Of a DNA stretch of 64,000 bases, positions 44,282 to 56,741 are shown piece after piece. Position 1 is the first letter of the stretch. Every line of letters begins with the position of its first letter. This DNA is from Stomoxys calcitrans (Eukaryota > Arthropoda > Insecta > Diptera > Muscidae). The position numbers and the translations under genes were made by a program. The stretch lies in the NCBI RefSeq assembly GCF_963082655.1, contig NC_081556.1, positions 157,776,328 through 157,840,327 on the forward strand. Direction: 5' to 3'. The notes beneath the pieces were generated by a model. It was not told the DNA's origin. It worked only from the letters and a program-made list of their open reading frames with translations, and made no database searches.

Positions 44282-47042
44282 GTCAAATCATAGGATTCAT
44301 TTATATAATGATTATATCTAAATATACAACCCTCATGACCCTATGATCAACATTGATAATAAGTGTGACAAAAAGTCACGAAGATAATTTTATTTGAACG
44401 CTCTCATAGAGGGGCGAACGGTGTAATCTTCGTATAAAATTAAATTTGAAGTGGATAAAACAACTACGTGGCTCGCAAAGGCCAAAGCCTGCGACAAAGC
44501 GCTTGAATGCATGAAAAAACTTACATCCATTTTTTCCATACCTTAAACTTTGTTTGAAAAAAAAGCTTTGCAATCAGTGTCTTTCACTAAGCCTAAACAA
44601 TAAACACCTGAAGGTCCTATGAGAATTAACTACTTTAGTCGCTTTATGGTGATACACATCCCCGTTCTCTTTTTTTCACGTTTACGTTACCACATGTTGT
44701 ACTTAATGAAAATCTGAGTATCTAACGATACGCAAGAGAATAACTGAGGCCAAGAAATCACCACAACGAAATGTAATGGCGTGTTCCTTTCCTATTTCTA
44801 CTCAATGCCGACCTACACAACCCGCAGCACCCGGAGTAAGTCCGTCATTCAGTAAATCGACTAAAGATAGATAGACATCATTAATTGTCGTGTTTTCGCG
44901 GCACACAAACCACACTTCTAAGGTGTACATAGGTATGAATGTGTCAGTGTGCGTGTGTGTGTGTGTGTGCGTGTGCATGTTGAACTATGTAAACAAATAC
45001 AATGTCTTCGTTTCCTAGTTTTTAATCCTTCATCGAGGGGTGGCGATGAATTAAGTCTGTTATTCACTTGGTAGCAGCACCATGGAAGAAGAACTTATTT
45101 GATGCCTCCACTCTTAGCTTGTTGATGGGTATTAAATGGGCGAATATACATGCACACTTACATATGTTTATTTGACTAACGAATTGTCTGCGTGTGTCTG
45201 AGTGTTGAAGTGAATATCTGTGTCGATGGTTTTTTTCCCTTGACTTGCCCATTTCCCGCCTTTTCAGTGTGTTTAATGGTTTCTGTATTTTGTCCACAGC
45301 CTTTCTTCACAAGCGCTCCATTCCCCCAAGGAGTTGTAGATAATATCTGAAACGCATTAATATCGTGCGATAATGCCGATGACCGACAGCACACAATATA
45401 AAAAATATTCAGTATACGTCACCGGCACCCCAAGATAGAGCAAAATATGCTGCTGCTTCTACATGACCTATAAAGTGTGTGCGTGTGTTGCTACGGTGCG
45501 GTAGGTAATGCCTCGACACCCCGAACGGGAAGAACTCATGCCTGTATTGTCTGTTCAAGGGTGTCAGTCAGTCATGTATTCACAAATAACTTTCAAAACG
45601 AATTGTTTCCACTTCAGTTGGTAAGGACATGGAAATGTCATTTGTACACAGAATTCAGGCACATGAAGTTAATATGACCCAGCAACAGCTAAGACCAAGT
45701 TGGGCAAATGAGTGGAAGCAACAATTATCCACAAACCTCTGTCCCAAAGTCTACTTAATGGTATGTCGGGGAATAATACCATACCACTTTATAAAATAAG
45801 AGTTTCATGGCAATGCATTAAGCAACATTTCATAGCAATGGTATCTGCAAAAGCAATATGCCTGCGATACTATCCACACACACTATTAAAAATTTTGCAA
45901 TTTCAAAGTATTTTCAGTAAACATATTAAAAAATCTAAAACTAACGTTTTTCCACAATATATAAAAAAAATTAAATTAAAATGTACCAAAATATATTTAA
46001 AATCGAAAGGGAAAATTACTTTACATTTGAAATAAGGTATGAAAAAGGAACCTTCCTATTATTGACCTTAAAGTAAATGGGACAGACTACATAGTATCGT
46101 CATCGTCATTCCCTATGCATAGGAATGACGAATCGTCATGCTGATTTCATTAAATGTTATATTTTATGATGAAATTTAAATAAAATCACTATGTCATTAA
46201 GCCATTAAAGTTGACATTATCTATCAGAGGTGTGGATGCTTAGGTACTCAGATACACTACAAGTGAAGATATGTACAATGTGAATTTTTGAAGTTTACTA
46301 CTTAATGTGATCATATTGAGACGTAGAACTAGTGGTTGAAAAATATTAAGCAAAAAAAACCTATTTTTCCATTTTGTTTTATTTAACACTCTTTTATATC
46401 AAAATTGCAAAAAAACATGTGCCATTTAGTAAGCATACTTCATAAAAAATCATACGCCCATTCTCTTCAGCTTTCTCAACATTCACACAAACTACTCGTT
46501 CGATTAAAAACAAAACACATCTATTATTTGATAAATTTGTATACATACATTTATAACTTTATCTATTTCAAACTATAAAGACATTGTTTTCTTAAAAATC
46601 AAAGAGTACCAAAAAAAGTGTAAATGTGAGCCATAAAATAAAATACCCCTATAAAAGTTTATTAACAATAAAGGAGACTTTTAACGATAAGCTTTCTGTG
46701 CTAAGGAATTGAAAAAAAAAAACTTAGTTCCAAAAATGTTGTGTTAAATTAATAAACATAGAATTAAATTAAAGAAAAACTCAATTATTCTTTTATTTGC
46801 TCCATATAAGCTGAGTTGTAACAAAAACTTAGAAAACAAGAGCCATTGGTCTATTATTATGGAAAAGTCCAAAAACCGTGCTTGTGTAGCCTCCCTCAAA
46901 AACTTTATAAGATGGCCAGAAAGAATGAGTTACCAACACTGAATTGATTCGTAGAGTTAAGAAATGTAAAAGGAGAAACAGAACAGTTTATTTGGCTAAG
47001 TAGAGAGACTTCGGTGAAAAACAGAGATACTACATTTCACAA
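44282..47042. other. Long single-copy-looking intronic stretch
   Basis: Contains (GT)n at about 44948..44978 and a short perfect-looking hairpin at 46103..46131. Open frames here are AT-driven. No exon, RNA gene or element recognised; if kcc's non-coding first exon is upstream, this is intron. Confidence 0.35.
44948..44978. repeat. (GT)n microsatellite
   Basis: GTGCGTGTGTGTGTGTGTGT run. Confidence 0.9.
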
Positions 47043-47069
47043 TGGAATAGAGTGCAACTGAGCGATCTG

Positions 47070-47212
47070 AGGTGACCCAGAATGATGTTGTGCAGGCTGT
47101 AGATTCTGTAAAGTCATCATCTCTTGGCCCAGATGACATAGATGCACGATTATTTGAGATTCTTATGCCATATATACTTCCACATCTTAAGAACATTTTC
47201 AACACATTCTAA
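47070..47212 (+). pseudogene. Non-LTR reverse transcriptase N-terminal scrap
   Basis: Plus-strand frame reading VTQNDVVQAVDSVKSSSLGP, then DDIDARLFEILMPYILPHLK and NIFNTF before a stop. This is the usual LINE wording for reverse-transcriptase block 0-1 (DV..A...IKS....GPDGI......K...P.I.PHL..IFN). Only about 47 residues survive. Different from the LOA-like fragments. Confidence 0.65.
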
Positions 47213-47591
47213 TGACATGTCGTCGGCCTAATACTTACTATCTTGATCCATACTAATTTTTTCTAAAATTTTTGAGCTAGGATCAGTTTCAGGGGTTTCA
47301 CAGTAAGTCCTCTCAGAAATTTCAAGAAATATTTGCATATCTCCTTTAGTTTTCGAGATGTATATCAACTTAAAAAAAAGACTGTGAATATTGATCCTTT
47401 TCATAAATTTCTGCACGTGGTTCAAAGTTACATATAGACATACCAAATTGATAGTGCTATTATGTTACACGTGCTCAATTTATTCAGAATTACAACTTAA
47501 AGCAATAATGAAACGACATTTCATTGGAATAGATAATGTCAGAAGGCGTTTAAACTCGTAAATTCTTAATTTGAGACTTTACATAAGGGTT

Positions 47592-47902
47592 GGAGACCGT
47601 AGCGCAGAGGTTAGCATGTCCTCCTATGACGCTGAACGCCGGGGTTCGAATCCTGGCGAAACCATCAGAAAAATTTTTCAGCGGTGGTTTTCCCCTCCTA
47701 CTTCTGGCAACATTTGTGAGATACTATGGCATGTAAAAGTTCTCTGCAAAAAGTTCTCGCACTGCGATACGCCGTTCGGACTCGGCTATAAAACACAGGC
47801 CCCTTATCATTGAGCTTAAAAAATTGAATCGGACTGCACTCATTGATATGTGAGAATTTTGCCTCTGTTCCCTAGTGGAATGTTCATGGGCAATATTTGC
47901 AT
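47592..47902 (+). mobile_element. tRNA-derived SINE with 14-bp TSD
   Basis: TTTACATAAGGGTT at 47578..47591 and 47903..47916. Head GGAGACCGTAGCGCAGAGGT, B box GGTTCGAATCC, tail CCCTAGTGGAATGTTCATGG. Confidence 0.93.
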
Positions 47903-48152
47903 TTTACATAAGGGTTTGAAACCAACGAATGTGAAGTGTGACCAAACTAATGCAGCATTTCATCATGCATTTATGTGTACCATAAAATTGCAATCACAAA
48001 ACCGGTACCGCATTCCAATATTTCTGTCTTTTCTCACTCAAAAATTTTTTTGAGACTGACCACTAGAACTAGAAAAATATCGATGGCACTGTCGATACTA
48101 TCGGTATTTTATTTATCGATTGACATTTTCCCATCGATACTATTGGCAAAGT

Positions 48153-48466
48153 GAAGGCCACCGTAGCACAGAGGTTAGCATGTCCGCCTATCACACTGAA
48201 TGCCTGGGTTCGAATCCTGGCGAGACCATTAGAAAAAATTTTCAGCGGTGGTTTTCCCGTCCTAATTCTGGCAACATTTGTGAGTTACTTTTCCATGTAA
48301 AACTTCTTTCCAAAGATGTGTCGCACTACGGCACGCCTTTCGGACTTAGCTTTAAAAAGGATATTTGTTATCATTGAGCTTAAACTTGAATCGGACTGCA
48401 CTCACTGATATGTGAGAAGTTTGCCCCTAAACCTTAGTGGAATCGTCATGGGCAAAATTTGCATTT
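48153..48466 (+). mobile_element. tRNA-derived SINE with 14-bp TSD
   Basis: ACTATTGGCAAAGT at 48139..48152 and ACTATCGGCAAAGT at 48467..48480, one mismatch. Head GAAGGCCACCGTAGCACAGA, B box GGTTCGAATCC, tail CTTAGTGGAATCGTCATGG. Confidence 0.93.
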
Positions 48467-48480
48467 ACTATCGGCAAAGT

Positions 48481-49189
48481 TAAATTTGTTGTAAAATTTA
48501 ACAAAAATAGAGGGGGCAATTTTCAACCGACTGGGCTCAAATTTTGTACAATGATGATTTCTGAACTGACTATATTAAATAAGCCTTTCGTGACGATTTC
48601 CTGATTTTTACTTCTTATTTTCGTTTGAAATATAGGTAATGAAAAGTTAACGATAGTATGAAGATTTATGCTAGTGGTGACTCTGTACGCCACAACAAAC
48701 TGGTGTACGGGGTGGGTTGAAGAGATTTGAAAGTGTAACACCATTTGTCCAAGGGGTTTTATGGTATGGATTTTGCAATGTTGTTAGAGTTAAACATTTC
48801 ACAAAATTATATACACAGCTGAATCTTAGTACTTATATGATATGTTGTTTTTCTCAAGATCTGCCAAGTTAAACGTTATTATACCAATAAAAAATCGATA
48901 CCTCAGTTCTGAGAAGCAATTTGTTATAAATACTGTTCTTCTTTGATGCCCTATGTTCCACTTAACATTTTACTATTGGTCATATTTTATTGTAATATAT
49001 TTAATATACTCCAACTGTAAATAAAGGACATATATATATATACTCTTCGTCTTTGGAACCACCTCCTCCGAGATTGAGATTATAATATTTGCATGATTTA
49101 AACATTTATATATGAATATTAAAGTTTTTATTATTTTTTAAATTAAGTTTTTAACTTAATTTTTTTTCTTTTTTTCAAGTTTTTTGCCT
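48481..49189. other. Intronic DNA, nothing recognised
   Basis: AT-rich, with a (TA) patch near 49035. No element or exon seen. Confidence 0.35.
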
Positions 49190-49514
49190 GTTAGGGAGAG
49201 ATCATTAAATTTTACAATTTTTGTTTGTGTCTCTTTCGGGACGAGCTGATCATACAGATGCAAATGGAAAAGGAAAGCCAAAGATAGCAACACACACCAA
49301 CGTCTTTGGTTAGAAGACTTTTCAACCATATTAGGTGTGATGGCTTCAAGAGCCGTGCATTGATATGTTGTATTTGAATCGTATTAATAGCGAAAACGCA
49401 TCTATGATACAATTACCACACTAACCAAGCTCGACACAGTCCGGTCAGGATTCGAACCTGGGACCACGGCGAGAGCCATTGCCGTTGTCTTAGCGTTCGA
49501 AGCCATCAATACAA
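49190..49514 (-). mobile_element. Possible second tRNA-derived SINE
   Basis: On the minus strand a tRNA-like piece, GGCTTCGAACGCTAAGACAA, is followed by CGCCGTGGTCCCAGGTTCGAATCCTG (split here as CGCCGTGGTCCC and AGGTTCGAATCCTG). It has a good B box, but its sequence differs from the main SINE. An unrelated-looking body follows. Only one copy in the window, so it could instead be a tRNA pseudogene. Confidence 0.4.
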
Positions 49515-49544
49515 CTTCCAACAGATGAACAAAATCATATGTAG

Positions 49545-50000
49545 TACGGAAGAAGTGGGTGCAGCGCGAGCTCACAATCGACCAAAAAGATCAGCGAATT
49601 GATGATTCTGAGGTGTGTTTAAACCTGCTTAATCATAACAATTCTTAATTTATGTGCCAACAGGTGATAATGGACGAAATATGGCTCAATCATTTCACAC
49701 CAGAGACTATTTGACAGTCAACGGAGTGGGCTGCATGTGATGAACCAACTCCAAAGCGTGAAAAGATGTAATCATCAGCTGGCAAGTTTATGAAATCATC
49801 AAAAGCCCCCAAAAAACCTAAGAACGTCCTTCTTAAACAGGACAACACAATGCACGTATTCGCTGGCCAGAAATGTAGGCCTATTTTTTTCTTTTTGCTA
49901 AAGATTTGTCCTTGCCATTTTAAAAACGATATCGAAAAATTTTATGAACTGCTATAATCGTTGTATTGCCCTTAAAGGATAAAATACGGAATAACTGTTA
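49545..50000 (+). pseudogene. Third mariner transposase relic
   Basis: Plus-strand frame with several stops reading KWVQRELTIDQKDQRIDDSE, then IMDEIWLNHFTPET, STEWAACDEPTPKREK and LLKQDNTMHVFAGQKC, and further on KNDIEKFYE. This is the order of the mellifera/irritans-type mariner transposase (WVPH.LT..QK, TMDETWLHHFTPE, DEP.PK, HQDN, LAG.KF). The stretch between the second catalytic Asp and LAGKKF is deleted, so the third Asp is gone. Termini not found. Confidence 0.75.
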
Positions 50001-50279
50001 ACAATAATCAGGTTTTAATCGGATTTGTCAGGATTTTCCTAAAATTTTGCTACGATATAGTTTTCTTGAGAGGCAACTTGTGAATCCAAGAAGAAATTAT
50101 TGGATGCTTTTAGTCGGTATGCCAGCAGAGTCTTCTATAATATATTGATGACGACCTTCGTGAATATATGATGAAAATGTTAAAACCTAGCCCAAGATAA
50201 ACCAAATCCTATAGAAAATGTGTGAAATTCAATAATGATCCATGCTGATGAACACCATATGAATAGAGTAGCAGAAACC

Positions 50280-50592
50280 AAATGCAAATTTTGCCCATGA
50301 ACATTCCACCAAGGAACAGTGGCAAACTTCTCACATATCAATGAGTGCAGCCCAATTAAAGTTTAAGCTCAATGATAAGGGGCCTCCTTTTTATAGGCGA
50401 GTCCAAACGGTTTGCCACAGTGCGACACCTCTTTAGAGAGAAGTTTTACATGGCATAGTACCTCACAAATGGTACCAGCATTAGGAGGGAAAAACCACCG
50501 CTGAAAATATTTTCGGATGGTCTCGCCAGGATTTGAACCCAGGCGTTCAGCGTCATAGGCGGACATCTAACCTCTGCGTTACGGCGGCCTCC
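50280..50592 (-). mobile_element. tRNA-derived SINE with 13-bp TSD
   Basis: Minus-strand, full-length. AGTAGCAGAAACC at 50267..50279 and AGTAACAGAAACC at 50593..50605. Its B box reads GGTTCAAATCC on the coding strand. Confidence 0.92.
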
Positions 50593-50667
50593 AGTAACAG
50601 AAACCGGTTTACAACAAACATTCGGCCGGTAGTCCAGACTTTTGAAGGTTCTTATGTAGATAGACTG

Positions 50668-50915
50668 AGGCCACCGTAGCTCTGAGGTCAGCGTGTCCGC
50701 TCTTGACGCTGAACTCCTGGGTTTAAATCCCGCCAAGAATATCAGACAAAATATTTCAGTGGTATTTATCCCCTTCTAGTGCTGACGCCACTCATGTAAA
50801 CTTCTCTAGTAAGCGGTGTCGCTCGGCGTTCGGACTTGGCATAACAAGAAAATCCGCTTTCATTAAGCTTAAACTTGTATCGGACGGCACTCATTGGCAG
50901 GTGTTTGCAAATGGT
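50668..50915 (+). mobile_element. tRNA-derived SINE, decayed
   Basis: GAGGCCACCGTAGCTCTGAG, a B box changed to GGTTTAAATCC, GACGGCACTCATTGGCAGG near the tail. It lies head to head with the copy at 50280..50592. Confidence 0.8.
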
Positions 50916-51109
50916 GGGACACACACACAAACAATTTTGAAAAATTAAAAATTTTATACTTGATCGAAGGATTTTGAGGCAAAAAATAAAAAACCAAAAT
51001 AGAGATTGTATCTAAAAATTTTAGACTTTACACATTAATGGACCCAAGCTTTGGTGTATAATTTCGTTTCCTAATTCTCATTTCTTTACCATACACCACT
51101 ACTGTGGTA

Positions 51110-51425
51110 TAGAGTATTATAACTTAGTGCATTTATTTTCAACCCAGAAGCGGGAGAGATTGACCCATTAATGTTATTCAGAATCACTTTATGATTCGAT
51201 TTAGCTATGTCCGTCTGTCTGCCAGTCAATGTTAATTTGTGTGCATAGAGTAGGTTGCAATTTTCACTTCTTCAAATTTGGCACAGATATTTTCTTTGGT
51301 CTAGAGACGAAACTTATTGAAATTGGGAAAATTGGTTCAGATTTAGATATACATAGCTTCCACATACTTAAGAATATTCTTGTTCTAATTTTAAAGACTC
51401 GGACCAAAGATAAGCAAACTTAATT
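51110..51425 (-). repeat. Family C GACA-end fragment
   Basis: ATTCGATTTAGCTATGTCC, GTCTGTCTGCCAGTC, CTTTGGTCTAGAGACG and GGTTCAGATTTAGATATAC are the inverse counterpart of 32640..32880. Confidence 0.6.
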
Positions 51426-51860
51426 TGAAGGAAAGCAATTTTCCAACTTTTAAGGAAACTTTTTCTTTGGTGAAAGATATTATCCCTGATATTAAGAATT
51501 TTTTATTTTAAATGATATGTAAATAAATCCTTAAGTTTACGTCTTGCGATTAAAGATAAAAAAAAAAACCAAAATGGAGATCAAAATATTGTTGTAAGCT
51601 AGAAAATTGACTAAGGTATAAGTCAGTGTATCTTTTGACTTACAAATAGGAGCATCTTTAAATGTTTAGTTTTTTAGGTGGAGATGCTGACTTAAAAAAA
51701 AGGATTTTTCAAAAAAATAACAACTTGACTGTTATCTGTGAAGTAAAATAAGAATCAATCAGCAATCGAAATTTGAAATTGGAAATAAAATTAAATTTAA
51801 AGAGAGCATCTTTATTTTAAAATGTTGGTTCTTGGACTAGCTTCCATTGCTTAAACCCTA

Positions 51861-51945
51861 CACATGTTCACCATATACACATTTTTACCGTGTACACATG
51901 TTCACCGAGTACAAATGTTCACCGCGTACACATGTTCACCGTGAT
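51861..51945. repeat. 17-bp minisatellite, 5 units
   Basis: CACATGTTCACCATATA, CACATTTTTACCGTGTA, CACATGTTCACCGAGTA, CAAATGTTCACCGCGTA and CACATGTTCACCGTGAT in direct tandem. Confidence 0.9.
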
Positions 51946-52250
51946 TTTGACTAATGTTGCAATAATGTGGTCATTTGCTAGCCGATCTGCCCGAAATTTA
52001 GCAACAAGTATATTCGTATAACTCTTGACTATGACGACGAGTTTCATCAAAATGGGTTCAGAATTAGATACAGCTCGTATATATATGTATCGCCCGATTT
52101 TCGCTTTTAGAGCCTTTGTAAAAATTTTGCACAATAACTTCTTTTTTGACTTTTACTATTTTTTTTACCGATTTTGGTCGAAATCGGTTCAGATTTAGAT
52201 ACACATTTTCGTCCGATTTTGACTAATATAATAATAATTTAAGCGAACCT
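51946..52250 (-). repeat. Family C monomer fragment
   Basis: GCTAGCCGATCTGCCCGAAA, GAATTAGATACAGCTCG and TATCGCCCGATTTTCGC blocks in the usual order. Confidence 0.6.
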
Positions 52251-52288
52251 AACAAATGAAGCACGAAAGTTTATCTCACGACTCTATA

Positions 52289-52380
52289 TAAAAAGGAGGC
52301 CCCTTATCATTGAGCTGAAAATTTGAATTGGATTGGACTCATTGATATGTGAGAAGTTTGGGCAAATTTTGCATTTGCAT
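52289..52380 (+). mobile_element. SINE tail fragment
   Basis: AAAAAGGAGGCCCCTTATCA to GGCAAATTTTGCATTTGC. The head is missing and the CCTTAGTGGAATG segment is deleted. Confidence 0.75.
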
Positions 52381-53561
52381 GTAGACATACCTGTGCTACT
52401 GCATATGAGTATCTTTAGAACCCTCAAACTTAAAAATTAGTATTGTTCTTTTTATTCACAATTTCGTGACATCTAAGTATAGATAGCCACATTTCCACAC
52501 CATTAACAAAATCGGAATTTTCCTCCCTTTTAATTTGACGAAAAAGAAAACAAAATCGCATTTTCCTTTTAATGTAAATATTTTTCAATTTCTGTTGTAA
52601 ATGTTTCATGATGTCAAAGTTACAATATATTTTTCAATTGTTTTTTTTTTTTTTAATCTAAAACATTTGCTTTAGTTTTGGATGTTGAACGTCTAACCTT
52701 TTATTGAAATAAAACTTGGAAATAATTAGTTCCCTTTTTCTTTTCTTTTTTAAGCAGAATAGAAAAAAAATATTTTTTTAAAAGGCATGACAAGAACAAC
52801 ACATCACATTGAGCCATTAGATGGTATCCTGTCACTTTGCATTATTCATTTCCCTATGTGTGGGTGTATGCGGGTGTTTATGTAACTTTATGCACGCCTA
52901 CAACTGCGATTGCATACGTGACCACCAAAACCGAATAATTGTTGATTGCGGTGCCTTGCCCAAGGACTTGATAAACGCAAACTAAAGATAGCAGCCCTCC
53001 AGCAATGACGAATGCACAAAAACAACCTCTCGCTTTCCTTGGATCAATAATCCTCGAGGATATCCTTTCATTTCTTCGCTGCGAATTTTCAACTTTGAGG
53101 TGTATCGATTTTTTTGCAGCCGTTGCAGTCTAGACTTGATCACACGAAGAAACCTTCACAGCAAATGCAAGCAGAGCGAGTCATATTTCTTTATATGTTT
53201 TTTTTTTGTTTGTATTGAGCAAGTTGCGATATGGTCATTGGAGGCAGTGGCCGCAGGCTGCCACCAACTTGTCGATTGATATTGTTTTGCTACCTACAAA
53301 AAAATCACTGATTTTTTCCTGAAATAATTGACGTTGCTTTTCATTGTGTTTTTATTGATATCAATTGAGGTAAATTGTAAATTGTTCAAATACGCAAGAA
53401 TTGCAAAAAAGTGGTCACTGTCAGCCACACGCGATAATTGGTCAAATTCTAAAGAAGAGGAGCAGCAATAGAAAAGACAACCGTAGTGCTGGTCTAGGGG
53501 TTTCGTTATTAAAGAAATTTCAAAATATATTTAGTTTAGGAACTAAAGAACTTAGCCTTAC
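52381..53561. other. Region 3' of the candidate leader exon
   Basis: Single-copy-looking and AT-rich, with poly-T runs. If the leader exon below is real, this is the start of the first kcc intron. Confidence 0.3.
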
Positions 53562-54200
53562 TTGTTACATGCAGACTAGCAGGAGCGGCAGGACTTTCAA
53601 AAAGTCCTTGATGGTGAAACGTAGCGGTCACTAGTTTTTATTCCAATGAGTATTTTCATCAATTCAACACACACATACACACTAAAAATATTTGGGATTA
53701 TTAGCCTTTTATTTTTTTTAATTTATTTTTATTTATATTTGTTGCTTCGAATTATTGGCGGATGTTATCAGAGTCCCAGATTATTAACCCTTAAACACCG
53801 CGAATTTAAAATATTTTTTTTTTGTTTTTTTTTTTAATTTTCCTTTTTTTGTAAAATAAATTTTTATTTATTTTTTTGTTTGCTTTGATTTTGTTATTAT
53901 TATTATTTTTTTTCCCCTTTTTAGCTTTTCTGTTTAAGGCAACTTTTCAAACGAACGTCTATGCGAAAACTAATGTTTTGAAAAGCGCATGAGTAATACG
54001 AAATACGACGACGACAACGACAACGAAAACAGTGACGACGGCGACGATGGCGGCAAATGAGTGAGTGAATTTCCAACCGCGAACAACGGTACGTACGTAC
54101 GTCCAACGGAATGCTATCGGCTAGTCGGTCGATTGATGATGACGTTATTTAGCTTTTTGATTTAGGTCTAAATGGTTAGCCAAATAAAATGTTTTTTTCG
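53562..54200 (-). promoter_or_regulatory. kcc: Candidate non-coding first exon and promoter
   Basis: Read on the minus strand this is a long, very A-rich leader-like sequence (53640..53930) ending in AACAA|GTAAGG, a usable donor with the intron starting at 53561. Upstream (54000..54700) the DNA is unusually rich in CG and ACGACG words. Exon A at 28849 begins with a splice acceptor and so needs such an upstream exon. The link is inference only: no initiator, DPE or TATA box is convincing, and the region could belong to another gene. Confidence 0.25.
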
Positions 54201-55827
54201 TTTTTGTTGTTGTTGCTTTATAACTATAATAATTACAAAAACGACATGAAACGACCGACGCGATGGAGGAAGATTCAAACGACACACTCACACGCATTCA
54301 AAACACTGGAAATTAAGAAATATCAGAAAAAATCGAAAGGGAGACGAATCGAAACAAAACGCAAGAGGCGACAATTTACAAGCAATCCGAATAATTGTGT
54401 ATCTGTCTCGAAAGGGGTTCGTCACCAACGACGTTGGTGGCGACGAAGGCAACCACATACACGACCACCACAATAACCATGGGCAAGGGTAAAAGATATG
54501 CAAGGCAGCGGCCGGCGACCGAAGAGAGGACCTACCGAACGATGCACGGATATATGGACTAACTGGCAACAGCACCAGACGGATATTGTGGCGGCCTTCG
54601 CTGGGCTATTTAATGCCTGTTACGAAAGCGTAATCGGGAGATTTTGCCGCGAGAAAGTGTTAACCGTTGTTTACTTGACAAATATCAACCGTCTCTGAGA
54701 GCTACGTTTTCCGCCACATATATGTGATCAGTCATGCTTTGTACACACAAGAGAGTACGAATGATAACACACACAAATCAATAGTAGGAATAAAATGTAT
54801 TTAACAAAACAAATATACATACATATATACATACATACACACACATTACACACAGAACTATGCACTATGATTGTGCACAATTTGTTTTTTTTTTTTTGTT
54901 TTTAGCTGGAAAAGATGTGTCTATTTGTTTGCGACTCTATTGGTTTTTTTTGTGCAAGCTTTAAAGTTTGCCTTTCGTTATCCCTTTGAGTTCGTTGCCA
55001 TATGCATTTGCATATGTGAGTTGCCTTAAGTACCAAGAGCTCTCTTTCATGGTCGTCATATCGCCCACAAATGTCTGCATGCCCCAAGCGAAATGAAAAA
55101 GAACTTTTAATACAAAATAGAAAAAAAAAAACAACAACCAAAAACACTGCAGCAAGTGCGTGTCTGGAAGTTTGCTTTCAAAAGCTCCGTAATACACCAT
55201 CCTATCCATTATAATTTTGTGAGAAGTTTAAGCTCTAAACAAATATCGCATATCGATCAGATGACACTTAGCAAGAGCGACATGAGGTGCGGAATTTGTC
55301 AAGATCCCTTTGTTCGATACCTTTGCATAAGTGACGAATATCCCTAAGTACACTGAAAAAATCGACTACTTAACACCAAGGCGGTTAATGACAGTTGGTT
55401 TGAAAAGATTTAGGGCTATCTCAAGCAGAATCGATTCGGTCACACCTCACTTTTTAGCCCCTTGGACTATAGTGACATGTGTTGGATTCCAAATAGGATT
55501 GTGCAGAAGTTTGTCACATGCCCATAAACGAATTAAGAGTATTCGCATAACTAAACAAAGAAGCAACAATCGGAATTAGAAAGACAACAAACACTGGTAG
55601 TTATAAAAACTTAAAGTTGAGTGAAAATGTAGAAATGATGAATTAATTCCACCGAAATGAAAGAAAGTCTTAAGTTTAAAACCTTAACTCGAGCATTAAA
55701 CATCGATTACTCATCGGTTGCATATTTGAGTGCTTTATAATCTATGGCTTGGTATACGTCAGTCCATTTCTTTTGGTGACGTAATAAAGATATGGATCAG
55801 ATGAATATCAACGTGTCCAGAAACAAG
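54201..55827. other. CG-rich then AT-rich unassigned DNA
   Basis: 54240..54700 is CG-rich and contains the hairpin word CACCAACGACGTTGGTG at about 54423..54439. 54720..54850 has ACATACATATATACATAC patches. No recognised protein in any frame. Confidence 0.35.
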
Positions 55828-56300
55828 TTAAAATGCATTAAGTTTGGCCGAGCAGAACTTTTGATACCCCTCACCTTCGATATGTACCTTGTCCACATTT
55901 CGTCAAAATTCGATGAAAATTCACCATTTATCCATAATCAAATAACATTTAATCTGAATCATATACAGCACACATGTTAATGCTAATCGAAAGATCAGTC
56001 TATAATAGGGTTATTTCCGAATATATTGTCATCCATACCATACAGGACACTAATAGCGAGGATCTAACGCAACTCAGTATGTCAAATTGAAGAGAAATAG
56101 GGAAAAATGCTATTTTTCCAAGCTCAAGACATTATATCGGGAGGTCGGTCCATATGACAGCTATATCCACATCGGATCCGATCGGTATCATATTGATTGC
56201 TTATATCGAGATGATTCGTATATATCGCACTGTTCCCAACTTCAGTGAAATCGAATAATTAATGTGTTATGAGCCTAAGACCCTTACGGGAGCACAGGGG
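55828..56300 (-). repeat. Family B element, strongly decayed
   Basis: GCATTAAGTTTGGCCGAGCA with TTTTGATACCCCTCACC is the hairpin-side end with its palindrome worn. GGGAGGTCGGTCCATATGAC is a monomer block. The far end is missing. Confidence 0.55.
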
Positions 56301-56741
56301 TCTAATGTTTTGTACCAAATATGTATACATCATCTCTTAAGCATCTCCAAAGTATACATGTGATTAATTCATTCTAACGGCACTCTTTAAGAATATAACC
56401 AAAAGGGAGAAGATGATATTACTTGCTTTCAGACGTGAATTAGGTGCAAAATCAAGTGAAAACAAAATATTCATAAAAAAAATAAATCAAGTTTATATTG
56501 ACAAAATCTATCATGAATATTGGCAAGAAAGCTATTAACATAGGTTTTATGTAAATAAATGCCTTAATCTAATCCCATATGATTTTTTTTGGTCTATGAA
56601 TTCGCTCAAGGGTTTTAGTTTGAATGTTAGGTGTACTCTACTCTTAAAATGTTAGATTTAAGAGTGTTTTCGAGGGTGAGGCGGTCCCCCCGGCACTTAG
56701 CTCTGAAAAAAAATTAAAGCATAGTTCTCTACCCTCAAATA

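Noticed and set aside
45712..46035. 107-codon plus-strand frame
   Set aside because: Lys- and Ile-rich product typical of AT-rich noncoding DNA; no homology or signals.
54189..54575. 95-codon frames on both strands in CG-rich DNA
   Set aside because: Basic, low-complexity peptides with no recognisable domain. The CG richness fits a promoter or UTR better.
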